Positions 25,023-33,324 of a stretch of DNA of 64,000 nucleotides are shown here, in pieces (the first letter of the stretch is position 1; every line of letters begins with the position of its first letter). The translations under genes and the position numbers were made by a program. Source of the stretch: Streptomyces fulvoviolaceus (GTDB taxonomy: Bacteria > Actinomycetota > Actinomycetes > Streptomycetales > Streptomycetaceae); NCBI RefSeq assembly GCF_000718165.1, contig NZ_JOEY01000016.1, positions 186,001 through 250,000 of the forward strand, read 5' to 3'. The notes under the pieces were generated by a model. That model searched no databases. It was given only the letters and a program-made list of their open reading frames with translations, and was not told the DNA's origin.

Positions 25023-26366
25023 TCAGGCCGTGGGCCGCCCCATCGCCCGGTAGGTCCACCCGGCCTTCCGCCACAGCTCCGGGTCGAGCGCGTTGCGCCC
25101 GTCGAGGATCAGCCGGACCGACGCGACCTCGCCCAGCGCCGCCGGGTCCAGCTCGCGGAACTCCCGCCACTCCGTCAGATGGAGTACGGCGTCGGCGCCC
25201 CGGACCGCCTCGACGGCCGTGTCGGCGTACCCGAGCGTCGGGAAGACCCTGCGCGCGTTGTCCATGCCCTTCGGGTCGTACACCGTCACCTGGCCGCCCT
25301 GGAGGTGGATCTGCCCGGCGACGTTGAGCGCGGGCGAGTCCCGTACGTCGTCCGAGTCGGGCTTGAAGGTGGCGCCCAGCACCGCGATCCGCTTCCCGAG
25401 GAACGGCCCGCCGCCCAGCGCCTCACGCGCCAGCTCCACCATCTGGCCGCGTTGGCGCATGTTGATCGAGTCGATCTCGCGCAGGAAGGTCAGAGCCTGG
25501 TCGGCACCCAGCTCACCGGCCCGCGCCATGAAGGCGCGGATGTCCTTGGGCAGGCAGCCGCCGCCGAAGCCGATCCCGGCCCGCAGGAACTTCTTCCCGA
25601 TCCGGTCGTCGTACCCGATGGCCTCGGCGAGCCTGGCGACGTCGCCGCCGGAGGCCTCGCACATCTCCGCCATCGCGTTGATGAAGGAGATCTTGGTGGC
25701 CAGGAAGGAGTTCGCGGACGTCTTCACCAGCTCGGCGGTCGGGAAGTCGGTGACGACGAAGGGCGTGCCCTCGGAGAGCGGCGTCGCGTACACCGTGCGC
25801 AGCAGGCTCTCCGCCCGCTCGCTGCGCACGCCGACCACGATCCGGTCGGGGTGCAGCGTGTCGTCGACGGCGAAGCCCTCGCGCAGGAACTCCGGGTTCC
25901 AGGCCAGCTCGGCGTCCTCGCCGACCGGCGCGTTCTCGGCCAGGTAGGCGGCGAGCCGGTCCGCGGAGCCGACGGGGACGGTGGACTTGCCGACGACCAG
26001 GGCCGGGCGCGTGAGGTGCGGCGCGAGGGAGGCGATGGCGGAGTCGACGTAGGACATGTCGCAGGCGTACTCGCCGTGCTTCTGCGGGGTCGTCACGCAG
26101 ACGAAGTGGATGTCGCCGAACTCCGCGACCTCGGCCCAGTCCATGGTGAAGCGGAGCCGCCCGCTGGAGCCCTCGATGCCGGCGACGTGCTTGCGCAGCA
26201 GGTCGTCGAGCCCGGGCTCGTACATCGGGGCCTCGCCCCGCTCCAGCTTCTCGATCTTCTCGGGCACGACATCGAGCCCCAGCACCTCGAACCCGAGCTC
26301 GGCCATGGCCGCGGCGTGGGTGGCGCCGAGGTAGCCGGTGCCGATCACGGTGATCTTGAGGCTCAT
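25023..26366 (-). CDS. UDP-glucose 6-dehydrogenase
   Basis: This 447-residue NAD-dependent enzyme oxidises UDP-glucose to UDP-glucuronate, a precursor for acidic wall polymers or exopolysaccharide. It has the N-terminal Rossmann motif VIGTGYLGATHAAAM and the substrate motif ELVKTSANSFLATKISFINAMAE. The catalytic Cys is in GIGFGGGCLPKDIRA, and a C-terminal UDP-binding domain contains FKPDSDDVRDSPAL. ATG at 26366 is the natural start. UDP-mannuronate or UDP-GlcNAc dehydrogenase is less likely. It is divergent from the acyl-CoA dehydrogenase. Confidence 0.92.
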   Translation of the reverse strand: MSLKITVIGTGYLGATHAAAMAELGFEVLGLDVVPEKIEKLERGEAPMYEPGLDDLLRKHVAGIEGSSGRLRFTMDWAEVAEFGDIHFVCVTTPQKHGEYACDMSYVDSAIASLAPHLTRPALVVGKSTVPVGSADRLAAYLAENAPVGEDAELAWNPEFLREGFAVDDTLHPDRIVVGVRSERAESLLRTVYATPLSEGTPFVVTDFPTAELVKTSANSFLATKISFINAMAEMCEASGGDVARLAEAIGYDDRIGKKFLRAGIGFGGGCLPKDIRAFMARAGELGADQALTFLREIDSINMRQRGQMVELAREALGGGPFLGKRIAVLGATFKPDSDDVRDSPALNVAGQIHLQGGQVTVYDPKGMDNARRVFPTLGYADTAVEAVRGADAVLHLTEWREFRELDPAALGEVASVRLILDGRNALDPELWRKAGWTYRAMGRPTA

Positions 26367-26502
26367 GGATGCTCCAGAGAGGGACGTCGTTCGGTGCGCT
26401 GCCCGATCCTAGTCGGGGCGTGGCGGAGCCCCTCAGGGGGCAACTTTCCCGCTGTCGCCAAGCTCACGTATCACTCCAGTGGGCAGGCCTCTAAAATTTG
26501 GG

Positions 26503-26516
26503 TTACTTAACGGTAA
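26503..26516. promoter_or_regulatory. Possible operator TTAC-ttaacg-GTAA
   Basis: A short inverted repeat lies 41 bases before the acyl-CoA dehydrogenase start in an otherwise AT-richer stretch. TetR- or GntR-type fatty-acid regulators often use sites of this kind, but the regulator is not identified. Confidence 0.3.
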
Positions 26517-26556
26517 TTAGCACCGTCATCACAGTGTCCTTGGAGCGTGAGACACC

Positions 26557-27714
26557 TTGGCCGGATCGGCTGACTTCGACCTGTACCGCCCGTCCGAGGA
26601 GCACGACATGCTCCGGGACGCCATCCGCTCGCTGGCGGAGGCGAAGATCGCGCCGTACGCCGCCGCGGTCGACGAGGAGGCACGCTTCCCGCAGGAGGCG
26701 CTGGACGCGCTGGTGGCGAACGACCTGCACGCGGTGCACGTACCCGAGGAGTACGGCGGCGCGGGCGCCGACGCGCTCGCCACGGTGATCGTGATCGAGG
26801 AGGTGGCGCGCGCCTGCGTCTCCTCCTCCCTGATCCCCGCGGTGAACAAGCTGGGCTCGCTCCCGGTGATCCTCTCCGGCTCCGAGGACCTGAAGAAGAA
26901 GTACCTCTCGCCGCTGGCCAAGGGCGACGGGATGTTCTCGTACTGTCTCTCCGAGCCGGACGCGGGCTCCGACGCGGCCGGCATGAAGACGAAGGCGGTC
27001 CGCGACGGCGACCACTACGTCCTCGACGGCGTGAAGCGCTGGATCACCAACGCCGGCGTGAGCGAGTACTACACGGTCATGGCCGTGACGGACCCGTCGA
27101 AGCGCTCGAAGGGCATCTCGGCCTTCGTCGTCGAGAAGTCGGACGAGGGCGTCTCCTTCGGCGCCCCGGAGAAGAAGCTCGGCATCAAGGGCTCCCCGAC
27201 CCGCGAGGTCTACCTCGACAACGTCCGCATCCCGGCCGACCGCATGATTGGCGAGGAGGGCACCGGTTTCGCCACGGCGATGAAGACCCTCGACCACACC
27301 CGCATCACCATCGCCGCCCAGGCCCTCGGTGTCGCCCAGGGCGCCCTCGACTACGCCAAGGGCTATGTCCAGGAGCGCAAGCAGTTCGGCAAGCCGATCG
27401 CCGACTTCCAGGGCATCCAGTTCATGCTCGCCGACATGGCCATGAAGATCGAGGCCGCCCGCGCCCTGACGTACCAGGCCGCGGCGAAGTCCGAGCGCGG
27501 CGACAAGGACCTCACCTTCCAGGGCGCGGCCGCCAAGTGCTTCGCCTCGGACGTGGCGATGGAGGTCACCACGGACGCGGTCCAGCTGCTGGGCGGTTAC
27601 GGCTACACCCGTGACTACCCGGTCGAGCGGATGATGCGCGACGCGAAAATTACACAGATCTACGAGGGCACGAACCAGGTCCAGCGGATCGTGATGGCAA
27701 GGAACCTTCCCTAG
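26557..27714 (+). CDS. Acyl-CoA dehydrogenase
   Basis: This 385-residue FAD enzyme catalyses the first step of fatty- or branched-acyl-CoA oxidation. The signatures YCLSEPDAGSDAAGM, RWITNAG, DHTRITIAAQALGVAQGAL, QFGKPIADFQ and QLLGGYGYTRDYPVERMMRDAK are present. The catalytic base Glu is in YEGTNQVQRIV. The start is TTG; GGAG lies 13 bases upstream, a loose spacing. The last 70 bases include AAA ATT ACA codons (27645-27653), rare in this window. They lie next to an integrative element and may mark an attachment site. Confidence 0.93.
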   Translation: MAGSADFDLYRPSEEHDMLRDAIRSLAEAKIAPYAAAVDEEARFPQEALDALVANDLHAVHVPEEYGGAGADALATVIVIEEVARACVSSSLIPAVNKLGSLPVILSGSEDLKKKYLSPLAKGDGMFSYCLSEPDAGSDAAGMKTKAVRDGDHYVLDGVKRWITNAGVSEYYTVMAVTDPSKRSKGISAFVVEKSDEGVSFGAPEKKLGIKGSPTREVYLDNVRIPADRMIGEEGTGFATAMKTLDHTRITIAAQALGVAQGALDYAKGYVQERKQFGKPIADFQGIQFMLADMAMKIEAARALTYQAAAKSERGDKDLTFQGAAAKCFASDVAMEVTTDAVQLLGGYGYTRDYPVERMMRDAKITQIYEGTNQVQRIVMARNLP

Positions 27715-27791
27715 TCAGGTTTTTGCAGGTCAGCGGCGCTTTTGAGGGTTCGCAGGGAATGACCGGCTGGAAACGGCTACTGACCAGCACA

Positions 27792-27827
27792 AACAGCACA
27801 GACCCCGGCATGATGCCGGGGGCTGTT
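27792..27827. terminator. Terminator between convergent acyl-CoA dehydrogenase and integrase
   Basis: CCCCGGC (27803-27809) pairs with GCCGGGG (27815-27821), and outer AACAGC (27792-27797) pairs with GCTGTT (27822-27827). It is usable from both sides. Confidence 0.7.
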
Positions 27828-27839
27828 GCCGTATGCGGA

Positions 27840-28871
27840 TCAGGCGACCTCTGACCCCTCCGTGGGGTCGTCAGCGCCGGGCGTCAGCATCGTTGCGATG
27901 GCGGCCCGGCCGCGCTGCTCGGCTCCTTCGAAGATGTAGTGGTAGTGCTCCCTCAGTACGTCCGTGCTGCTGTGGCCCATCCAGTCGGCCACGTCGTTCT
28001 CGGGGACTCCGGCGTACAGCAGCCGCGACCCGTAGTAGTGCCGGAGTGAGTGAGCCTTGCAGTATTTCACCTGCCCCTTGCCCAGAGCCTCCATCCAGAT
28101 CTTCGGGTAGAAGTACGACGCGTAGAGGTACCCGGTCCGCGTCACGTTGGGGAAGAGAAGCCGTTCCGGCCCCCATGCGCCGTGGTTCCTGATGTGCCGC
28201 CGAAGCTCGAAGGCGACGTTCGGAGGGAGGGGAACGGTACGTCCTGGCTCGCCCTCGTCGCGAGCCTTGATGTGCCGACGCTGAATCGCGCTGTTCTTGC
28301 CCGATTCACTGTCACCGTCCTCCGTAATCTGGAAGTCGACCCGAAGCGTCTCGGCCTTGAAGTCGATCTGATCGCGGGACACCGCCATGGCCTCACCCAA
28401 CCGCAGACCACACCCGGCCATGAGCCACAGCAGCGCGCGGTATCGGGGCGGAGCAGCATCCAGCATCGCCAGCACTTCCCGCGTCGTGAGTCGCCGCGCG
28501 GTGCTCTTGTGCTCTCTGATCTCCTTGGCGCGACTCCCGGCACCCTTGACCTTCTTGCACGGGTTCCGGCCGATGATCTCGTTGGCGACGGCCCAGTCCA
28601 TCATCCCGGAGAAGAACGAGAACCGCTGACGTCGTGTGCGGGCCGAGAGCTTCCGGTCCTGCTCCATCCACAAGAGCCACTGCTCAACGTCAGGGACCTT
28701 CATAGACACGATGGAACGGGCCTTGAAGAACGGCTCAATGGTCGTGTTGAGGATGGACCGGTACTGCTTCTTGGTGCTGTTCTCCAGCTTCCTTTGATTG
28801 GTCCACTGCTCCCAGACGGCCGTCACCGGCTGCTTGCCCAACCGGTCGTTGAGGTACGTCCCGGCTGTCAC
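27840..28871 (-). CDS. Tyrosine-type integrase, without N-terminal arm-binding domain
   Basis: This 343-residue protein has a core-binding domain (NSTKKQYRSILNTTIEPFF) and a catalytic domain. Visible catalytic residues are Arg in MAGCGLRLGEAM, His-x-x-Arg in HSLRHYYG, His in MGHSSTDVLREHY and a Tyr in HYHYIF. It should recombine attachment sites of the element. Relatives usually have another 50-80 residues with a zinc-finger-like arm domain; here the first residues (TAGTYLNDRLGK) begin where that domain would end. GTG at 28871 overlaps the ATPase stop by four bases. The frame stays open upstream but encodes nothing integrase-like. Confidence 0.88.
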   Translation of the reverse strand: MTAGTYLNDRLGKQPVTAVWEQWTNQRKLENSTKKQYRSILNTTIEPFFKARSIVSMKVPDVEQWLLWMEQDRKLSARTRRQRFSFFSGMMDWAVANEIIGRNPCKKVKGAGSRAKEIREHKSTARRLTTREVLAMLDAAPPRYRALLWLMAGCGLRLGEAMAVSRDQIDFKAETLRVDFQITEDGDSESGKNSAIQRRHIKARDEGEPGRTVPLPPNVAFELRRHIRNHGAWGPERLLFPNVTRTGYLYASYFYPKIWMEALGKGQVKYCKAHSLRHYYGSRLLYAGVPENDVADWMGHSSTDVLREHYHYIFEGAEQRGRAAIATMLTPGADDPTEGSEVA

Positions 28872-29275
28872 CGGCGCAGCTCGAACCAGGTGACTTTTCC
28901 TGCCCCGGCGGATACCGTCCGGCTGCCCCAAGCCTGAGCGCACCGGCTCACCAGTAACAGCCCCCGACCACCGGCGAGTGCGATGTCGCCGCTGGTCGGC
29001 GAGGGCAGTACGCCGCTCTCGTCGCACACGCCGACATGGAGCGTGCGGTCGCACCAGCGCACGCCGACGATCACGGAGCCGGTGGCGTAGCGGTATGCGT
29101 TGCCGCACAACTCGCTGGTCAGCAGCTCTGCCGTATCGGCGAGGTCGGACAGCGAGTGGCGCGTGAGGATCGAGCGGACGGTGTTGCGAGCGACGCCGGA
29201 GCCGATGGCGTGGTGGGGGAGGGTGAGACGGTACTCCCAGGAGTCGTCCGGCGGTTCGGGCGGAGGTTTGTTCAT
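28868..29275 (-). CDS. GHKL ATPase, anti-sigma-factor type
   Basis: This 135-residue protein has the N box ELLTSELCGNAYRYATG and the G2-like box ALAGGRGLLLVSRCAQAWG. The family includes serine kinases that hold sigma factors and many orphan Streptomyces copies beside XRE/DUF397 genes, as here. ATG at 29275 follows AAGGGAG. The integrase start overlaps its stop, so integrase output would follow its translation. Its target is unknown. Confidence 0.85.
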   Translation of the reverse strand: MNKPPPEPPDDSWEYRLTLPHHAIGSGVARNTVRSILTRHSLSDLADTAELLTSELCGNAYRYATGSVIVGVRWCDRTLHVGVCDESGVLPSPTSGDIALAGGRGLLLVSRCAQAWGSRTVSAGAGKVTWFELRR

Positions 29276-29530
29276 CGTTGAACTCCCTTCCAGGTAGCGA
29301 CGGTTGATACGACGCCCTGCTCACGCGGTGGCGCCGCCGCCTGCCGCATGGGGTGCGGTGGCGGTGCCCTTCCGGGGCCGTGAGGAGCGTGGAGGAGCGC
29401 TCTGCCTTCGAAGGTAGAAGTGCGATGTTCTGAGGTGCAACATTCTCGAGTAGCTTCACTCGACCGTGTGACTAGACGGTCGAAGCACTCGACGGAAGAC
29501 TCAACTCGCATTACCAGCAAGGGAGTCCAG

Positions 29531-30394
29531 ATGCCGCCCAGGAGGTACCCGACCGTCAGGCAGAAGCGCCTGGGGGCGGAGTTGCGCAGACTCCGAGAGG
29601 CCGCCGGCCTGTCCGGGGAGCAAGCTGCCGAGGCTCTTGAATGCAGCAAGGGAAAGATCAGCCGCGTAGAGACGGGCATGAGCGGGATCCGTATCGCGGA
29701 GCTGAAGGCGTTGCTTCAGGCGTACGGCGTGGACGACGGCGAACTCGTAGAGGCACTCGTGGAGATGGCACGCGAGGGCCGTAGGCGGAACTGGTGGAAC
29801 CAGTACGAGAGTGTTCTGCCGCCGGGATTCGCCGACCTCGCCGAGCTGGAGTCGAAGGCGCAGAGTCTGCACTCCTGGGAGACGATCCTCGTGCCCGGTC
29901 TCCTCCAGACTCCCGACTACATGCGTGTCCTCTTCCGGCGTGGCCGACTTGAGCCTCCGGAGGGAGAGGTGGAGGCTCACGTGCGAGGACGGATGCACCG
30001 CCAGCAGACCCTTTACGACGGCGATGGGGCGCCGGACCTGTGGTTCGTGCTCTACGAGGCGGTGCTGCACGCGCAGTTCGGTGGCCCGGACGTCATGCGG
30101 GAGCAGTTGCTGCAGCTGACGCGGATGGCGCAGCGCGACCATGTGACGGTGCAGGTACTGCCGTACACGATCGAGTCCCATCGAGGAGTGAACGGCCCCT
30201 TCGGGATCGTCGGCATGCCGGACCCCGGAATGGACGTGGTGCGGACGGAGACCGCCCTGTCATCTCTGTACGTTCAGGATGACGCTCAAGTGGCCGCGTA
30301 TAAACTGATGTTCGATCAGTTGAGGGCGACTGCCCTCGGCCCCGGACCGTCACTGAAGCTCATACGGGATGTAGCCGAGCGGCTTCGATTCTGA
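29531..30394 (+). CDS. XRE-family regulator with DUF5753-type C-terminus
   Basis: This 287-residue protein has an N-terminal helix-turn-helix (RLREAAGLSGEQAAEALECSKGKISRVETG). The large C-terminal domain contains WETILVPGLLQTPDYMRVLFR and TVQVLPYTIESHRGVNGPF, typical of Streptomyces regulators paired with DUF397 proteins. ATG at 29531 has GGGAG 5 bases upstream. It diverges from the ATPase and is followed after 11 bases by the DUF397 gene. Such sets influence development and antibiotic production in some species (known of the family); its role here is open. Confidence 0.9.
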   Translation: MPPRRYPTVRQKRLGAELRRLREAAGLSGEQAAEALECSKGKISRVETGMSGIRIAELKALLQAYGVDDGELVEALVEMAREGRRRNWWNQYESVLPPGFADLAELESKAQSLHSWETILVPGLLQTPDYMRVLFRRGRLEPPEGEVEAHVRGRMHRQQTLYDGDGAPDLWFVLYEAVLHAQFGGPDVMREQLLQLTRMAQRDHVTVQVLPYTIESHRGVNGPFGIVGMPDPGMDVVRTETALSSLYVQDDAQVAAYKLMFDQLRATALGPGPSLKLIRDVAERLRF

Positions 30395-30405
30395 GCGAGG
30401 TATAG

Positions 30406-30600
30406 GTGCCCGACCCCGTGTGGCAGAAGTCCAGCTTCTCCGGCGACGACGCGAGCCGGGACTGCGTGGAAGTCGCAGCCGCCCCCGGCAGGGAGAGGCT
30501 GCTGCTGCGCGAGTCCGACGAGCCGGCCACCGTACTCCTCACGACGCCTGCGTCGATGCGCGCGCTGCTGGGCGCCTTCAAGACGCCCTCCTGTGACTGA
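30406..30600 (+). CDS. DUF397 small protein
   Basis: This 64-residue protein has the DUF397 pattern VWQKSSFSGDDASRDCVEVA...LLLRES. DUF397 proteins nearly always accompany an XRE regulator of the upstream kind and probably form a functional pair with it. GTG start with GAGCGAGG upstream. It is likely co-transcribed with the regulator. Confidence 0.9.
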   Translation: MPDPVWQKSSFSGDDASRDCVEVAAAPGRERLLLRESDEPATVLLTTPASMRALLGAFKTPSCD

Positions 30601-30817
30601 GTACGCCAGTTGGTTCTGACCGACTCTCGCTCGTATGCCCATGCGGGAACGCGACCGGGCGACCGGATCGTTGCTGGAGGCGGAGAAGAGTCCGCCGGTG
30701 ACGGAGTAGCTGACCTGGCCTCCGCCAGGGCTGATGACCGATGTGACGTTGGCCAGGCGGCAGCCTGTTGGCATCCGGCAAACGGGCCGCTGCGGCTGAG
30801 CGAGAAGGGATCACGCC

Positions 30818-31537
30818 GTGCCGCACACGCTGAACCTCTGGCGTCAGAAGCTGGGAAAGGTACCCGAGTCGGTCTGGCAGGACAGCGAGCTCCAGGTGCT
30901 GATCCTGGCAGACAACGGACTGACGGACCTCCCACCCGAGATCGGCCGACTGCTTCGGCTGACCACCCTGGACATCGCCCACAACCATCTCGCATCGGTG
31001 CCCGACGAACTCGGCTCCCTGGTCGGCCTCAACGGCTGCCTCTACCTTCACGACAACGACTTGACCGAGATCCCCGACGCCCTGGGAAATCTGACGCGGC
31101 TGCGCTACCTCAACGTTGGCGAGAACACCCTCACCGCCCTGCCCGAGGCCATCGGCCGGATGACCGACCTGATCGAGCTCCGGGCGCAGTACAACCGACT
31201 GGCCACGCTGCCCGACAGCATCGGCCGCCTCCGCAACCTGCGCGAACTCTGGCTCCGAGGGAACGCGATCGCGAGCCTGCCGCCGTCTGCAGTCGACCTT
31301 CACGAACTACGCCACCTGGACCTGCGGGAGAACGCACTCGCCGAGCTACCGGAGATCCTGGCGAGACTGCCCCGACTACGCCAGCTTGACGTGCGAAGCA
31401 ACCACCTCACCCGGCTGCCGGACTGGGTCGTCGACATGCCCTCGCTGGAAAAGCTGGATCTGCGCTGGAACTCATGCGAACCCTCCCCGCAGACGCTGAC
31501 CCATCTGGAGCGGCGGGGATGCGTCGTCCTGACCTGA
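30818..31537 (+). CDS. Leucine-rich-repeat protein
   Basis: This 239-residue protein consists almost wholly of about eight 23-residue leucine-rich repeats of the pattern LPxxIGxLxxLxxLxLxxNxLxx (for example LTTLDIAHNHLASVPDELG). No signal peptide, membrane helix or enzymatic domain is visible, so it is probably a cytoplasmic protein-binding scaffold. GTG at 30818 follows AGAAGGGA by 8 bases. The 217 bases before it hold no gene. On an integrative element such a protein might bind a host factor, but that is inference. Confidence 0.85.
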   Translation: MPHTLNLWRQKLGKVPESVWQDSELQVLILADNGLTDLPPEIGRLLRLTTLDIAHNHLASVPDELGSLVGLNGCLYLHDNDLTEIPDALGNLTRLRYLNVGENTLTALPEAIGRMTDLIELRAQYNRLATLPDSIGRLRNLRELWLRGNAIASLPPSAVDLHELRHLDLRENALAELPEILARLPRLRQLDVRSNHLTRLPDWVVDMPSLEKLDLRWNSCEPSPQTLTHLERRGCVVLT

Positions 31538-31704
31538 CTGAGGGAGGCCCCTTCGATCTCCCATGACGCGCGTTGTCTCAGCCTCCGCAGCAACTGGCTC
31601 CGAGGGCGCAATCAGGGCGCATGGGGCGGAGAACCGCGCGGATCATGAGAACTATCGATCATTGCTTCCCAGGTCAGCACTTCGATCGTGGTGACGGGAT
31701 GCTC

Positions 31705-32142
31705 CTACCTGCTGTCTCGTGCCCTTTCGTAAGCGGCCAGTTCCTCCGCACTGCCAACGAAGGCCGGGCCGCAGTGCGCCGGCAGTCGCTCGATGACCAT
31801 CGTTACCGCGGCCTGTGCGCTATCTGTCTCGGCGATCCGCGGGCTGCTCCGGCTCGGCCCTTCCACGTAGTACCGGCCGTCTCCCAGTGCGCCGATGTAG
31901 GGGATGTCCCAGGTGGGGCGGAACTCAGTGCACCTGCTGAAGTGCAGCTCCCACATACCGGTCCACGGGTAGAGCCGGCGTAGCTGCGGCTCGGCATACG
32001 CCACCCGCACCATCTCGGTGAACGGCCCCAGGAGCGGCGTGTCCTCCGGCGGGGAGGGCTCGCCGACAGTGGTCAGGATCTGGTGCCAGGCGGCTTCGAC
32101 GATGTCGGTCACACCACGATTGTGCGGGTCCTGCGTCCGCAT
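31705..32142 (-). CDS. DUF6193-like protein of unknown function
   Basis: This 145-residue soluble protein has motifs MWELHFSRCTEFRPTWDIPY and AETDSAQAAVTMVIERLPAHCGPAFVGS, which I associate with the Streptomyces family DUF6193. No catalytic motif is visible. It opposes the leucine-rich-repeat gene with a 167-base spacer in which I see nothing. It starts at ATG 32142, only 34 bases from the transposase remnant. Confidence 0.7.
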   Translation of the reverse strand: MRTQDPHNRGVTDIVEAAWHQILTTVGEPSPPEDTPLLGPFTEMVRVAYAEPQLRRLYPWTGMWELHFSRCTEFRPTWDIPYIGALGDGRYYVEGPSRSSPRIAETDSAQAAVTMVIERLPAHCGPAFVGSAEELAAYERARDSR

Positions 32143-32176
32143 CGTCGAAGATCGCCTACTGGCGGATCATGGCGGG

Positions 32177-32320
32177 GTGCGTCGACATGAACTCACCGAT
32201 CAAGAGCGGGAGTTACTTGCTCCGCTCCTGCCCTGGGTTGTGACCGGCAGGCCGAGGAAGGACGACCGGCAGGTCATCAACGGGATGGTCTATAAGATCC
32301 GCACGGTCTCTGCTACCTGA
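32177..32320 (+). pseudogene. N-terminal fragment of an IS5-type transposase
   Basis: This 47-codon fragment, RRHELTDQERELLAPLLP...GRPRKDDRQVINGMVYKIRT, matches the start of IS5-family DDE transposases. It then stops (after SAT), where intact proteins continue with IPWRDLP. None of the catalytic DDE residues are left. It marks an older insertion within the integrative element. Confidence 0.8.
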
Positions 32321-32422
32321 GCGGGCAGGCCAGTTCGGGAGCGGCCGGGTTCGGTGAGCAAGCCACCACAGCCAGGGACAGGTAGGCAGGCCGTTCCAGA
32401 TAGACGCCTCCTTGAGTACCGC

Positions 32423-32700
32423 TTACGAGATCTCTACGAGGCCCTCGCCGTGGGGTGGCGGGAAGGCGTCGGAGACGTTTCCCTGGACCACGATGGAGCC
32501 ACTCGCCGAGCGGTACACGTTCGGGCAGTCGTCGTCATCGCAATTGGGTCCGCCGAACTTGCCGGTAAGGCGCGTCAGGTCCTCGCGTGCCGTGGTGCCC
32601 CCTTGCCTTCCGCCCGGTCGGGGCTCTTCGGGAACGACGCTATGGAATGCATCACGGCTCGTCCACGCCGACTCCGGACTATTCCTGATCCGGAATAAAC
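32423..32700 (-). pseudogene. Remnant of a small conserved gene, cut by a nonsense codon
   Basis: The readable part contains FGGPNCDDDDCPNVYRSASG and VVQGNV...HGEGLVEIS, a pattern often seen beside XRE/DUF397 genes. After EIS comes TAA, and the same frame then reads AVLKEAS, the normal family ending (E-x-VLKEA). So a premature stop has clipped the last few residues. The start is unclear. It may still be made as a slightly short protein. Confidence 0.5.
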
Positions 32701-32889
32701 GATCTTGAAGGCCAGTCGATCGGCCCAACGGTCACGCGGCTCTGGAGGAGGGGTGAAGGCCGTGGCGCATCGACGCTGAGACATTCGGGACGGATTGTTC
32801 CCGTCCGCCCGATGGCGCCGGGGCGGTGGCGGGCGTAGGACGGAAGGGCACGGGGCCCGCTCGGGCTCCCGCATCCCCCAGGAGGAGCC

Positions 32890-33252
32890 ATGACCCAGGC
32901 CGGAAGCATGACCGCGATGAGCAAGGAGATGCAGGACTGCGTCGCCGCGTGCATGGACTGCCACAGCGTCTGCGAGGAGACCATGAGCTCCTGCATGCAG
33001 ATGGGCGGCCAGGCCCAGATGCAGATCATGCGCGCGCTCATGGACTGCGCCGAGACGACCCGGATGTGCGCGGACATGATGATGCGCCGCTCGCCCATGT
33101 CGGCGGAGATGTGCGCGATGTGCGCCAAGGCGTGCGAGATGTGCGCCGAGGCGTGTATGGCGATGCCGGACGATCCCCAGATGATGCGCTGCGCGGAGGC
33201 GTGTCGTCGCTGTATGGAGACCTGTCGCGCGATGGCGGGCATGGCGATGTGA
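32890..33252 (+). CDS. Cys-rich four-helix copper-binding protein (DUF326/Csp type)
   Basis: This 120-residue protein has regularly spaced Cys along predicted helices (CVAACMDCHSVCEE, MCAMCAKACEMCAEACM, CAEACRRCMETC). This is the pattern of copper storage proteins, which hold many Cu(I) ions inside a helix bundle. There is no signal peptide, so it fits the cytosolic type. AGGAGG lies 5 bases before ATG. It is flanked by its own terminator at 33273. Metal binding is inferred from the family. Confidence 0.88.
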   Translation: MTQAGSMTAMSKEMQDCVAACMDCHSVCEETMSSCMQMGGQAQMQIMRALMDCAETTRMCADMMMRRSPMSAEMCAMCAKACEMCAEACMAMPDDPQMMRCAEACRRCMETCRAMAGMAM

Positions 33253-33272
33253 CGCCGCTCGTCTGACCGTGG

Positions 33273-33300
33273 TCGAGGGCACCCACTCGGGTGCCCTCGA
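33273..33300. terminator. 12-bp perfect stem terminator after the copper-binding gene
   Basis: TCGAGGGCACCC (33273-33284) pairs with GGGTGCCCTCGA (33289-33300) around ACTC. It starts 20 bases after the stop. Confidence 0.85.
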
Positions 33301-33324
33301 TCATGCTTGGGGCAGGCTGGGCGC

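Larger units (their letters stand above)
27715..32700. mobile_element. Probable integrative element (approximate limits)
   Basis: A tyrosine integrase at the left edge, an ATPase/XRE/DUF397 set typical of Streptomyces accessory DNA, a leucine-rich-repeat protein, a truncated IS5-type transposase and a broken small gene sit between two conserved-looking genes. Base composition is visibly less GC-rich than around it. I found no flanking direct repeat by eye and no replication or transfer gene, so it may be a remnant. The right limit is a guess between 32320 and 32880. Confidence 0.55.

Noticed and set aside
28872..29459. An upstream in-frame extension of the integrase to 29459
   Set aside because: The extra 196 residues are Arg-rich out-of-frame reading of the ATPase gene and share nothing with integrases.
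27640..32880. Direct repeats (attL/attR) flanking the integrative element
   Set aside because: I compared the acyl-CoA dehydrogenase end and its downstream bases with 32300-32880 by eye and found no convincing repeat.
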